Positions 51,895 through 61,300 of a DNA stretch of 64,000 nucleotides are shown piece after piece; position 1 is the first letter of the stretch; each line of letters opens with the position of its first letter. The notes under the pieces were generated by a model. It was not told the DNA's origin and did not search any database. It saw nothing but the letters and a program-made list of their open reading frames with translations. The position numbers were made by a program, and so were the translations under genes. Source of the DNA: Arthrobacter sp. U41 (GTDB lineage: Bacteria; Actinomycetota; Actinomycetes; Actinomycetales; Micrococcaceae); NCBI RefSeq assembly GCF_007679325.1, contig NZ_VEGI01000001.1:1798001-1862000 (forward strand), written 5' to 3'.

Positions 51895-52296
51895 ATGAAC
51901 CACAAGGTCATCAACCCCGCAGCGTTGGCCAAGCCCTCCGGCTTCGCCCACGGCATCCTGGCCGGCAACACGGTGTACCTGGGCGGCCAGACGGCCATGG
52001 ACAGCAACGGGGACATTGTTCCCGGCGGCATCGTGGAGCAGTTCCGCCAGTGTTTCTCCAATGTCCTCACCACCCTGGCCGAAGCCGGGGGCATGCCTTC
52101 TGACCTGGTCAACGTCACGATCTACCTGACCGACGTCGAGGACTACCAGAAGAACGGCCGCGAAATCGGGCGGATCTGGCGCGAGATGGCAGGCACCGAC
52201 TATCCCGCGATGGCCGGCGTCGGCGTTACGCGGCTCTGGCAGGCCGAGGCGCTGATCGAGATCCAGGCGATCGCCGTTGTGTCTGGCCAGGGCTAG
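51895..52296 (+). CDS. RidA/YjgF family protein lacking the canonical arginine
   Basis: A 133-residue trimeric Rid-fold protein. VYLGGQTAMDSNGDIVPGGIVEQFRQCFSNVLTTLAEAGGMPSDLVNVTIYLTDVEDY is standard. Where E. coli RidA has FPARSCVEVARL (Arg105 needed for imine/enamine hydrolysis), this protein has YPAMAGVGVTRL, so the arginine appears replaced by Met. ATG 51895 has GAGGAG upstream. In the cluster it probably handles an enamine or imine intermediate, but by another mechanism than archetypal RidA, or it is a binding protein. Confidence 0.88.
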   Translation: MNHKVINPAALAKPSGFAHGILAGNTVYLGGQTAMDSNGDIVPGGIVEQFRQCFSNVLTTLAEAGGMPSDLVNVTIYLTDVEDYQKNGREIGRIWREMAGTDYPAMAGVGVTRLWQAEALIEIQAIAVVSGQG

Positions 52297-52321
52297 GACG
52301 GGTTAGGACTCCGACTGAGGG

Positions 52322-53308
52322 CTACGCCTGGGCGGAACCGGACCCGCCTGCGGCCCCCAGCAGCCGCTCGGCATGCTGGCGGGCCGGGCCGTTCAGGATG
52401 CGGTGCAGTTCGGCGAAGATCCGCTCCGCGGTTAGCCCGTGCCAGCCCGGCGGCAGGAACTCCTCCGGCAGTCCCGGATCCAGGTACGGCAGCCGGCGCC
52501 ACTGGGTGAGCAGCTGGACGTAGTCCGCGAAGGCGGCCCGGTCGGCGTCGGACCCGGACGGCGGCGCGCCCGGTGATTCCCAGCGCTCCAGCACGGGAGC
52601 GAAGCGTTCGATAAATTCCGCGTAGAGCGATTCAAGGGCGGGCAGGTCCCACCAGCGGGAGACCTTGTCCTTGACGTCCCCGGCGGTCAGGTGCTCGGCT
52701 TTGAAGAACTCCACGTATTCGGTCAGCCCTGCCCGCTCCAGCTGGTGGCTGATGTCCTCATAGGTGTTCCCCGGGGCAATCCAGAGCCCGGGCGTCACGG
52801 AGCCGAAGCCCATCCGCGTCAGCGTACTGCGCAGCTGGTGGCGGAGGTGGCGTTGGGATTCCGGGACGGAGAAGGCGATGAGGAGCCAGCGGTCGGCCGC
52901 CGTCGCCCGCCGCGGCGAAAAGATGCGGCGGTCGCCCTCCTGGAAAACATCCTCCAGGTTGGGGGCCAGCCGGTAGGCGGCCACTCCGCCCTGCCTGACA
53001 CTTTCCAGCACGCCGCGGCGTTTGAGCCGCGACACGGAGGACCGCACCCCGGAAGATTCGACGCCGAGATCGTCCAGCATGGAAATCAGCGCCGAGACAG
53101 GCAGCGCGCCGCCGTTGGAGCGTCCGTAAAGGCCGTAGATCGTGACGATCAGCTGCTGGTGCCGCGGGGTCGGCCGGGGAACGGCGCCTCCGCCGGCCTG
53201 GCCGGCGTCCGTTTCGGCGTCCGTTTCGGGATCCACTTCTGGGCCCGTTTCGGGGCCCGTTTCGACGGCCACTTCGGGGTCCAGCGGCAGCGCGGGGTTA
53301 TTTACCAC
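52322..53308 (-). CDS. PaaX-type transcriptional regulator with N-terminal repetitive acidic tail
   Basis: A 328-residue regulator. The N-terminal ~45 residues are a Thr/Glu/Asp/Pro-rich tail built from four-residue repeats (TGPE, TGPE, VDPE, TDAE). The PaaX-like winged-helix domain follows: GGALPVSALISMLDDLGVESSGVRSSVSRLKRRGVLESVRQGG, then the long C-terminal domain (RWLLIAFSVPESQRHLRHQLRSTLTRMGFG). PaaX proteins sense aryl-CoA esters, matching the island next to it. GTG 53308 has GGAAGG upstream. It likely represses the operons at 44.8-51.7 kb. Confidence 0.87.
   Translation of the reverse strand: MVNNPALPLDPEVAVETGPETGPEVDPETDAETDAGQAGGGAVPRPTPRHQQLIVTIYGLYGRSNGGALPVSALISMLDDLGVESSGVRSSVSRLKRRGVLESVRQGGVAAYRLAPNLEDVFQEGDRRIFSPRRATAADRWLLIAFSVPESQRHLRHQLRSTLTRMGFGSVTPGLWIAPGNTYEDISHQLERAGLTEYVEFFKAEHLTAGDVKDKVSRWWDLPALESLYAEFIERFAPVLERWESPGAPPSGSDADRAAFADYVQLLTQWRRLPYLDPGLPEEFLPPGWHGLTAERIFAELHRILNGPARQHAERLLGAAGGSGSAQA
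53204..53275. repeat. Six 12-bp in-frame tandem repeats in the PaaX gene
   Basis: Units start GGCGTCCGTTTC (53204), GGCGTCCGTTTC (53216), GGGATCCACTTC (53228), TGGGCCCGTTTC (53240), GGGGCCCGTTTC (53252) and GACGGCCACTTC (53264). In the minus frame each encodes four acidic/Pro/Thr residues, so copy-number change would alter only tail length. Confidence 0.8.
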
Positions 53309-53585
53309 CGTCGGCCTTCCCTTGGGAGAACATTCATGGATCTAGGCTATAGAGGTCCGGGCGCCCCTGCGGCCAAGACGCTCCGCTGGCTGACGCGGGC
53401 AGGTCCGGCGAGAGGTACGGCTGGTGGAGCCCTGCCGTGGTTCAGCCCGGGCAGCCCCGCCCGTTCGGAGGAGTGTGCGGCCCGCGGTTTCCACCGCGTG
53501 ACCTGTTCGGAGAACGCCCGCGGCTGGGGTAAGGTAAATCTCGTTGTTCCCCGGGACCAGGTCCAGTATTCCGGCCAGTCCCACT

Positions 53586-53659
53586 GCGGCTGTAGCTCAA
53601 TGGTAGAGCGCTAGCTTCCCAAGCTTGATACGCGGGTTCGATTCCCGTCAGCCGCTCCA
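53586..53659 (+). tRNA. tRNA-Gly(CCC)
   Basis: Acceptor stem GCGGCTG/CAGCCGC, D arm GCTC-AATGGTA-GAGC, anticodon loop TTCCCAA (anticodon CCC), T arm GCGGGTTCGATTCCCGT, discriminator T and genomically encoded CCA. The anticodon stem CTAGC/GCTTG has one apparent U-U pair (positions 28-42). Everything else folds well, so it is functional or nearly so. Confidence 0.93.
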
Positions 53660-53808
53660 ACTCCCCCGCAGGACGTCACCCTGCAGCACCTGACCGGGTA
53701 GCCCTTCCCCCTGCACAACCCCGTCCTGCGGAGCTCTCCCGGGCCGTTAGGTCACTACCTGTATCGTTCGAAGTCAGGAACCTCTTCGGTTCCGCTACAG
53801 GAGCGATC

Positions 53809-53958
53809 ATGGCTGACAAGTCCCCCCGTCAAGCAGCATCCAAAAAATCCGGCAAGTCCATCAAGGAAAAGCGCGCCGACAAGAGGAACGCCGCAGCGCC
53901 GCCCAGCTCCCTGGAAAAGGCCACCAGCTCCAAGCCGGCGAGTCCCAAAAAGAAGTGA
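53809..53958 (+). CDS. Small Lys/Ser-rich basic protein, 49 residues
   Basis: ATG 53809 is preceded by CAGGAGCGATC (good Shine-Dalgarno). The 49-residue product is strongly basic and low-complexity (MADKSPRQAASKKSGKSIKE, ending PASPKKK) with no hydrophobic stretch. The Ala/Ser/Lys composition resembles other small cytosolic Lys-rich proteins of actinobacteria, possibly DNA- or RNA-binding, but nothing is known. The stop overlaps the GTG at 53955 of the next frame (GTGA), suggesting coupling to the dehydrogenase gene. Confidence 0.7.
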   Translation: MADKSPRQAASKKSGKSIKEKRADKRNAAAPPSSLEKATSSKPASPKKK

Positions 53959-53966
53959 GCGGCACC

Positions 53967-55115
53967 GTGAACCTTCTCACTCTGGGAGTCCTGGCCAGCA
54001 CGCGGAAGCCTGACGAGCGGCGCCTCCCGATCCATCCCCTCCACCTGGACCGCATCGCCCCGGAGCTCCGGCAGCAGATGATGCTGGAGGAGGGCTACGG
54101 CGAGCGTTTCGGCGTCGCGGACGCCCAGTTGGCCCCGCTGGTGGGCCGTATCGTCCCCCGCGCGCAGCTGCTGGCCGAGGCCGACGTCGTCCTCCTGCCC
54201 AAACCGCAGCCCGAAGACCTCGCCGAACTGCGGGACGGGCAGGTCCTCTGGGGCTGGCCGCACTGTGTCCAGGACCGGGCCGTGACCCAGCTGGCGATCG
54301 ACAAGAAGCTCACCCTTATCGCCTTCGAGGCGATGAACCATTGGGCCAGCGACGGCGGCTTCGGCCTGCACGTGTTCCACAAGAACAACGAGCTGGCCGG
54401 CTACTGCTCGGTCCTGCACGCCCTGGCGTTGACCGGTTCCACCGGCGACTACGGCCGGCGCCTCAGCGCCGTTGTGATCGGCTTCGGGGCAACGGCCCGC
54501 GGCGCGGTGACGGCCCTCAACGCCCACGGCATCCACGACGTCCAGGTGCTGACCAACCGCGGCGTCGCTGCGGTGGGCTCCCCCATCCACTCGGTACGGA
54601 TCGCGCAGTTCGACCACGCCGACAAAGCGCCGTTCCTCAGCGAGGTCATCACCGAGCGCGGCCGCGTGCCGCTCGCCCCGTTCCTCGCCGAGCGCGACAT
54701 CGTGGTCAATTGCACCCTGCAGGACCCGAACGCGCCGCTGACGTACCTGCGCACCGAGGACCTGAACGCGTTCCGGCCCGGCAGCCTGATTGTGGATGTC
54801 TCCTGCGACGAGGGCATGGGCTTCAGCTGGGCGAAAACCACCACGTTTGCCGAGCCCATGTTCAAGGTGGGGGACCACATCGACTACTACGCGGTGGACC
54901 ACAGCCCGTCCTACCTGTGGAACTCGTCCAGCTGGGAGATCAGCGAAGCGCTGCTGCCGTTCCTGGAAACCGTGATCACCGGCCCCGACGCATGGACCGC
55001 GAACGAGACCATCCGCCGCGCGATCGAAATCCGCGACGGCGTGGTCCTCAACCCGGATGTGCTGCAGTTCCAGCAGCGGGGAGCGGAGTACCCGCACGTG
55101 CCGCTGACGCTCTAG
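53967..55115 (+). CDS. N5-(carboxyethyl)ornithine synthase-like dehydrogenase
   Basis: A ~382-residue NAD(P) enzyme of the alanine dehydrogenase/PNT N-terminal superfamily. GVLASTRKPDERRLPIHPLHLDRIAPEL is the family N-terminus and VVIGFGATARGAVTALNAHG is the Rossmann fingerprint. It would reductively couple pyruvate to the side chain of ornithine or lysine. GTG 53967 (giving MNLLTLGVLAS) is preferred because it matches the expected N-terminus; GTG 53955 overlaps the previous stop. Confidence 0.75.
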   Translation: MNLLTLGVLASTRKPDERRLPIHPLHLDRIAPELRQQMMLEEGYGERFGVADAQLAPLVGRIVPRAQLLAEADVVLLPKPQPEDLAELRDGQVLWGWPHCVQDRAVTQLAIDKKLTLIAFEAMNHWASDGGFGLHVFHKNNELAGYCSVLHALALTGSTGDYGRRLSAVVIGFGATARGAVTALNAHGIHDVQVLTNRGVAAVGSPIHSVRIAQFDHADKAPFLSEVITERGRVPLAPFLAERDIVVNCTLQDPNAPLTYLRTEDLNAFRPGSLIVDVSCDEGMGFSWAKTTTFAEPMFKVGDHIDYYAVDHSPSYLWNSSSWEISEALLPFLETVITGPDAWTANETIRRAIEIRDGVVLNPDVLQFQQRGAEYPHVPLTL

Positions 55116-55132
55116 TTTGGGTTTTCCGCGAC

Positions 55133-55180
55133 GAATTAGGACAGCCGCTGCGTGGATCCACGCAGCGGCTGTCCTAATTC
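55133..55180. terminator. 48-bp perfect palindrome between convergent genes
   Basis: Two 24-bp arms, GAATTAGGACAGCCGCTGCG continuing TGGA, reading identically on both strands about the centre at 55156/55157. It lies between the convergent stops of the dehydrogenase and the MFS gene. Without a U-tract, but the RNA hairpin would be extremely stable, so it is likely a bidirectional terminator. Confidence 0.75.
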
Positions 55181-55215
55181 GGTGCAGAATCCGGTGCGGA
55201 AACCGGCGTCGAAAG

Positions 55216-56589
55216 CTATGGCGTGGCAGCCGCCCCCGGCCGGCCCTGGGTCCGGACAATCTTCAGCAGCCTGCGCCGGTCTTTCAGGTCCACCTTGAGC
55301 ATCAGCTGATCCTTGCGTGCCAGCACGACGGCGACCGTCGCCGCTGCGAGTGCCGGCACCCCGCCGGAGACCAGGATGGCTGTGTGCGGATCCACATGCT
55401 CGGCCAGCCAGCCGATCATCGGCCCGCCAATGGCCTGCCCACCGATCAGAACCATGATGTACAGGCTCATAACGCGTCCGCGGATGGCCATGTTGGAGCT
55501 GATCTGGACCAGCTGGTTGGCCGCGGTCAGGAACATGAGGCACCAGAACCCGGCCAGCACCATGGCCGCCCCGAACCACAGCATGGAGTGTGCCAGCGAG
55601 GCCAGGCACAGCATCAGCCCGTACATACCGGCCCCCAGCATCACCGAGCGCAGGCGCAGTTCGCGCCGTCGGGCGGAGGTAATCGCCCCGGCCAGCGCAC
55701 CGAGGGCCACGAGTGCGTTGAGCAGGCCGTAGCCGCCGGCGCCGGCGTCGTACACGCGGTCCGCGAAGGCGGCCAGCAGCACCGGCAGGCTCATTGCGAA
55801 CACCGCAACAAAACCGGCCATCAGCCACGGCCAGTAGATGGTGGGTTTGCTCAGCGCATAGTCCAGGCCTTCCCGCAGCATGCCCTTGCGCTTGGGTGCC
55901 GGGGCGCTGATGTAAAGCTGGTCCTTCCGCAGCGTGAGCAGCATCGCAACGGTGGAGCAGCAGGCGGCGGCGTTGGCGGCGAACGCCCAGCCGGCGCCCA
56001 CAGCCGTGAGCAGCAGCCCGGCGAGCGCAGGACCGATCAGGCCGCCGAGCTGGAACGTTGTGGAGTTCACGCTGATGGCGTTCCGGAGGTAGGCCGGCCC
56101 CACCAGCTCGTTGACGAAGACCTGCCGGGCGGGCTGGTCCAGCACCGTGACCAGGCCCAGGGCCAGGGCGATCACGTAGACGTGCCAGACCTCGATCCGC
56201 TGGGTGAGCGCCAGCACCGCGAGGATGGCCGCCAGCACCGCGGCCACTGACTGGCACAGCAGCAGGATCTTGCGCTTCGCGAAGCGGTCCGCCATCATGC
56301 CTGCCCACGGGCCAAGGATCAGCGAGGGCAGGAACTGCAGTGCCACCGTAATCCCGACGGCGGTGACGGAACCGGAGAGCTGGAGCACCAGCCAGTCCTG
56401 GGCAATCCGCTGCATCCACAGGGCGATGACTGCAATGAAGTGCCCGATCGCAAAGATGCGGAAATTGCGGACCTTCAACGAAATGAAGGTGTGCCGCCAC
56501 GGCAGCGGCTGGTTGACGACGGCGATCGGGGCGGTGTTGGTGTCCGGCAGTGAAATGACGTTGGCCTCTAACGGCGGAGGGGGTGCCAC
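55216..56589 (-). CDS. MFS exporter (EntS/MFS_3-like)
   Basis: A 457-residue transporter with ~11-12 TMs. FAIGHFIAVIALWMQRIAQDWLVLQLSGSVTAVGITVALQFLPSLILGPWAGMMADRFAKRKIL is typical of the MFS_3/enterobactin-exporter group, and AYLRNAISVNSTTFQLGGLIGPALAG is the TM5 region. GTG 56589 is preceded by GAGGA. It is divergent from a LysR regulator with an intervening inverted repeat. Substrate unknown. Confidence 0.87.
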   Translation of the reverse strand: MAPPPPLEANVISLPDTNTAPIAVVNQPLPWRHTFISLKVRNFRIFAIGHFIAVIALWMQRIAQDWLVLQLSGSVTAVGITVALQFLPSLILGPWAGMMADRFAKRKILLLCQSVAAVLAAILAVLALTQRIEVWHVYVIALALGLVTVLDQPARQVFVNELVGPAYLRNAISVNSTTFQLGGLIGPALAGLLLTAVGAGWAFAANAAACCSTVAMLLTLRKDQLYISAPAPKRKGMLREGLDYALSKPTIYWPWLMAGFVAVFAMSLPVLLAAFADRVYDAGAGGYGLLNALVALGALAGAITSARRRELRLRSVMLGAGMYGLMLCLASLAHSMLWFGAAMVLAGFWCLMFLTAANQLVQISSNMAIRGRVMSLYIMVLIGGQAIGGPMIGWLAEHVDPHTAILVSGGVPALAAATVAVVLARKDQLMLKVDLKDRRRLLKIVRTQGRPGAAATP

Positions 56590-56677
56590 GAAAAAGTCCT
56601 CAAGGAGCGGGTGAGTGGGATGCCTTAACGCTAGGCTGGCCGCAGCGGATTATGGAAGATTATCCACCGCATAACTA

Positions 56678-56696
56678 GCATTACGGAACGCAATGC
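56678..56696. promoter_or_regulatory. LysR-type box between MFS and LysR genes
   Basis: GCATT-N9-AATGC, an interrupted palindrome with the T-N11-A character of LysR sites, placed 30 bp before the LysR start and ~90 bp from the MFS start. Regulation of both is inferred. Confidence 0.5.
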
Positions 56697-56727
56697 GGCG
56701 CCAGTTCGCCGCAGGTCAGGAGCCCGC

Positions 56728-57582
56728 ATGTTCGAACCAGCACAGCTGCGATCCTTCCTGGCAGTGGCCGAAACGCTGAGCTTTACCAAGGCCGCCGAGC
56801 GCCTTGGCCTCGCGCAGCCGACGGTCAGCCAGCATGTGCGCAAGCTTGAGACCGCAGCCAAGCGGATCCTGGTGGCCCGGGACACCCGGGATGTGCGCCT
56901 GACCGACAACGGGGATGCGATGGCCGGCTTCGCCCGCAGCATCCTCTCCGCCCACGACGCCGCCTCCCGTTACTTCTCCGGATCGGCCATGCGCGGCCGG
57001 CTGCGCTTCGGCACGGCGGACGACCTTGCCATCACGGGCCTGCCGAGGATCCTGCGGGAGTTCCGGCAGGTCTACCCGCAGATCAACCTGGAACTCACCG
57101 TGGGCCAGAGCGACCAGCTCTACAAGCGGCTCAACGCCGGCCAACTGGACCTCGTTTTCGTCAAGTGGGTGGCCGGGGCCAAGGACGGCACGGTGGTGCA
57201 GCAGGACTCCTTCGCCTGGGTGGGCCTGGAACAGACCTCGCTGGACCCGGCCGAGTCCGTGCCGCTGATTGCCTACCCCTCCCCCAGCCTGAGCCGGAAA
57301 CTGGCCATCGACGCCCTCGAATCCGCCGGCCGGACCTGGCGCATCACCTGCACCACGCGGCAGATCAGCGGCGTGCTGGCCGCGGTCCGGGCCGGCATCG
57401 GAGTGGCGGTCATGCCGGCCTCGCTGGTGCCGGAGGACCTGAAAATCATCACCCGGCGCTTCGATCTGCCGCCGGTGGGCGACGTCGATTTCACCTTGAT
57501 CCGCAACCCGCTGGCCAATACTGAGGTGATCGAAGCCCTGACCCAGACGATCGCGGGCCGGACCCTGAAACGCCCTGCGTGA
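56728..57582 (+). CDS. LysR family transcriptional regulator
   Basis: A 284-residue regulator. Residues 1-60 are the winged HTH (LRSFLAVAETLSFTKAAERLGLAQPTVSQHVRKLE), and the rest is a periplasmic-binding-like effector domain (LRFGTADDLAITGLPRILREFRQVYPQINLEL). AGGAG precedes ATG 56728. Divergent from the MFS exporter, which it probably controls. Confidence 0.93.
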   Translation: MFEPAQLRSFLAVAETLSFTKAAERLGLAQPTVSQHVRKLETAAKRILVARDTRDVRLTDNGDAMAGFARSILSAHDAASRYFSGSAMRGRLRFGTADDLAITGLPRILREFRQVYPQINLELTVGQSDQLYKRLNAGQLDLVFVKWVAGAKDGTVVQQDSFAWVGLEQTSLDPAESVPLIAYPSPSLSRKLAIDALESAGRTWRITCTTRQISGVLAAVRAGIGVAVMPASLVPEDLKIITRRFDLPPVGDVDFTLIRNPLANTEVIEALTQTIAGRTLKRPA

Positions 57583-57815
57583 GCCCCGCGGGGCGTCGAT
57601 GCAGCCGGGACGCTACTCTCCGCGGCCTGCGTACTCGCCGATGTACCTACTCGGATTGCGTACTTACGCATACCATTGATCCACTCGGATTCCTGGCATA
57701 TCCTTGGGGTGTTGAAGGTCAAGCAGAGGCCTAATGACAACGATTCGAGTAACGAACGCTGTCCTGTGTGCCTGCCGTGCGGCGGCCCTCCGGAAGCGTT
57801 CGGGATAGGCCGACA

Positions 57816-58175
57816 ATGACGCCAGCCATAAACCGACCCCACACTCCGGCAACATCCACAGCCCGCAGCCTCAAGCCCGTGGGCAAATTCACTCAGGCAG
57901 TACACCGCGGCAACGCCGCCCAACACCCCAGCCTGGGACGCCTTGACCCGCATCCCACCACGCTGGTCGAGGCCGAGTACGTCGGCAGCCCGTATTGCGA
58001 GCGTTGCGGGACCGACGAGTTCATCTTCCTTGAGACTTTTGTCCCGGCAACCCACCACAGGGACGGCTCCATCAACAAACTGGGCGAAGTCACGTACTTC
58101 TGCTCCGGTTGCGACGACTTCTCCGCGCACGCGGTGCCCGCCTCGTGGGTTCCGCCCGGCTGGTATTTCGGCTGA
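57816..58175 (+). CDS. Small putative zinc-ribbon protein (two CxxC)
   Basis: A 119-residue protein with YCERCGTDEFIFLETFV and YFCSGCDDFSAHAVP, two CxxC pairs about 35 residues apart that likely bind zinc. The N-terminal half is Thr/Pro/His-rich. No family recognised. A 19-bp-stem hairpin follows. Start ATG 57816 is the first with plausible context (GGATAGGC upstream), and a longer in-frame ATG upstream has no ribosome binding site. Confidence 0.7.
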   Translation: MTPAINRPHTPATSTARSLKPVGKFTQAVHRGNAAQHPSLGRLDPHPTTLVEAEYVGSPYCERCGTDEFIFLETFVPATHHRDGSINKLGEVTYFCSGCDDFSAHAVPASWVPPGWYFG

Positions 58176-58220
58176 GGACGCGGGCGACGAACTCCCGCGG
58201 GCAAACGAGCTCCCACAGAC

Positions 58221-58265
58221 AACGAGCCGGGCGGCCACCATTGGAGGGTGGCCGCCCGGCTCGTT
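58221..58265. terminator. Bidirectional terminator, 19-bp perfect stem
   Basis: AACGAGCCGGGCGGCCACC (58221-58239) and its exact complement GGTGGCCGCCCGGCTCGTT (58247-58265) flank a 7-nt loop. It separates the CxxC gene from the convergent putA. A competing hairpin can form from GCAAACGAGC (58201-58210) with GCTCGTTTGC (58259-58268). Confidence 0.85.
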
Positions 58266-58303
58266 TGCGTCTCCCCGTGAGGATTCAGAACAGCGGGCCT
58301 GTC

Positions 58304-61300
58304 CTAGATCAGGCCGTCCGAGATGAAGTTGGGCGTACCAAAGCGGTGCGCCGTGATGCTGATGGCCTGCTCGTGCAGGAACGGCAGCAGCTCAACGCGG
58401 CCGGCTTCGGTGACCGGGTGGAAGTAGACCGCCAGGTCGGGACGTCCGCCGGTTGCCTCGGCCAGGGCCTTGGCGTCACCGCCGATCAGCCGGATCCGTG
58501 AAGGGGCAAGCCTGGCCGTGCCGGCGAGCCTGCCCGCGGAGGCCAGCCAGTCGGCGTCGTTCTCCACGGTGGCATCGATGCCAAGTCCGGAGAGCACGGT
58601 GCGCAGCCGGGCCGGGAGTTCGATGGCGGAGGACACCGTCAGCGCGGAGCCCGCCAGGACACCGGCAGAGACCGTACGGACCAACCGGGCGAGGGGCTCG
58701 CCCTCGGAAAGCCGCACCGCGACCGGCAGTGCGCGGTAGCGGAAAACGTTCCGTTCGGCGCTCAGCCCGGAGACGTCTTTGGCCGTGCCGAATTCCTCGG
58801 TCCAGGCAAGGGCGTCGGATGCCAGGGCGCGCTCCAGCGATTCCAGCTCGACGGCGTCCAGGAAGTCCCGGGCCGCCTGTTCGATCCGGCGGACACCCGC
58901 GTGAGCGGGGGCTCCGGTCGCGGTGCTGGGCGCGCTGACCCAGTCGCCGAGGCCGACGAGGTAGTTGGGCCCGCCGGCCTTGGTGCCGGCGCCGACGGCG
59001 GACTTCTTCCAGCCGCCGAAGGGCTGGCGCTGCACAATGGCGCCGGTGATGCCGCGGTTGACGTACAGGTTGCCGGCCTGGACGGTGTCCAGCCAGAGGC
59101 CCACTTCCTCCGGGCTCAGCGAGTGCAGCCCGGAGGTGAGCCCGTACTCGATCTGGTTCTGGATGGCGATGGCCTCCTCAAGGGTTTCCGCGGTCATCAC
59201 GCCCAGGACGGGGCCGAAGAACTCGGTGAGGTGGAAGTAGGACCCGCGGCGGACGCCGGAGCGGACGCCCGGGCTCCAGAGCTTGCCCGTGCCGTCCAGT
59301 TTCCGGGGCTCGACGGCCCAGCTTTCGCCTTCGCCCAGGGTGGTGAGTGCGTTGAGGAGCTTGCCGTTGGCGGGTTCGATGATCGGGCCCATCTGGCTCG
59401 CGGGATCCTCGGGGTAGCCCACCTTGAGCGAGGTGACGGCGTCGATCAGCTGGTTGTGGAAGCGCCTGGACTTGGCCACCGATCCCACCAGGATCACCAG
59501 CGAGGCCGCGGAGCACTTCTGCCCGGCGTGGCCGAAGGCGGAGTACGCCACATCCTTGGCCGCGAGGTCAAGGTCGGCGCTCGGGGTGACGATGATGGCG
59601 TTCTTGCCGCTGGTCTCGGCCAGCAGCGGCAGGTCCGGGCGGAAGGAACGGAACAGTTCCGCCGTCTCGTAGCCGCCGGTGAGGATCACGCGGTCCACCG
59701 CCGGGTGGGAGATCAGCTGCCGGCCCAGCTCACGCTCGCCCAGCTGGACCATGGTGAGCACGTCGCGCGGGACGCCGGCTTCCCAAAGCGCTTCGATCAT
59801 CACGGCACCGCTGCGCCGCGCCTGCTTGGCGGGCTTGATGACGACGGCGGACCCGGCGGCGAGGGCCGCCAGGGTGGACCCGGCCGGGATCGCCACCGGG
59901 AAGTTCCAAGGCGGCGTCACCACAGTGAGCTTGGCGGGGACGAACGTGGCGCCGTCGACGTGGTCGAGCTTGCGGGCCGATTCGGCATAGTAGTGCGCGA
60001 AGTCGACAGCCTCGCTGACTTCCGGGTCGCCCTGATCGATGGTCTTGCCGGTTTCGCTGGCCATGACCTCGAGGAGGTCGGCGCGGCGGGCCTCCAGGAC
60101 ATCGCCGACGCGGTGCAGGATCGCCGCACGCTCGTCACCGGAGAGCGCGCCCCAGGCCTTGCCCTTCTCGATGGCGGTGTCGATGACCGCGTTGAGGGTG
60201 GCCTCGTCGTTGATCGTGGCGGCCTCGACGGCGGCATTGCCGAGGGTGGAGGACGGGACCCGCTCCAGGATGGCGCGGCCCCAGTCGCGGTTGGCCGGCA
60301 GCGAGGGGTCGGTGTCCGGTGTGTTCCTGAACGAGTCGTGCGGCATCGGCTCGGCCGGCAGGCTGCGGTTCTGCCGGCGGTTGGGCGGCGGAACCTCGTC
60401 GTCGAGCTTGGCCAGGGAGGCGAGGAAACGCTGCTTCTCGCGCTCAAACAATGCTTCGTTCTCGCTGAGTTCGAAAACCGCGGACATGAAGTTGTCCTGG
60501 CTGGCGCCTTCCTCCAGCCGGCGGATCAGGTAGGCGATCGCGACGTCGAACTCGGCCGGGTGGACCACGGGGGTGTAGAGCAGCAGCGAGCCGACGTCCT
60601 TCTTGACGGCTTCGGCCTGACCCTGGGCCATGCCCAGCAGCATCTCGAATTCGATACCCTGCTGTGCGGTATCCGCGATGCCGCGCTGCTTGGCGAGCAG
60701 CCAGGCGAAGGCGATGTCGAAGAGGTTGTGGCCGGCGACGCCAATCCGGATGTTGCGGATCCGGTCCGGGTGCAGCGAGTAGTTGATAACCCGCTTGTAG
60801 TTGGTGTCCGAGTCCTGCTTGGTGTTCCAGGTGGCCAGCGGCCAGTCGTGCAGGGATGCCTCGACCTGTTCCATCGGCAGGTTGGCGCCCTTGACCACGC
60901 GGACCTTGATCGCGGCGCCGCCGTTGGCGCGGCGGGCGGCGGCCCAGTCCTGCAGGCGGATCATGGCGGCGAGCGCGTCCGGCAGGTAGGCCTGCAGCAC
61001 GATGCCGGCCTCGAGGTCCTTGAATTCGGGCTTGTCCAGGATCCGGGTGAAGACCGCGATGGTCATGTCCAGGTCCTTGTACTCCTCCATGTCCAGGTTG
61101 ATGAACTTGGCCTGCCCACCGCTGGCGAAGGAGGCTGCGCGCTCGAAGAGCGGCGTGAGCTTCTCCACGACGTGCTCCACGGCCTCATCGAAGGCCCACG
61201 CCGAGTGCGGGGCAACGGTGGAGGAGACCTTGATGGAGACGTAGTCGACGTCGGGCCGGGACAGGAGCTTGTGGGTTCCCTCGAGACGGCGGGAGGCCTC

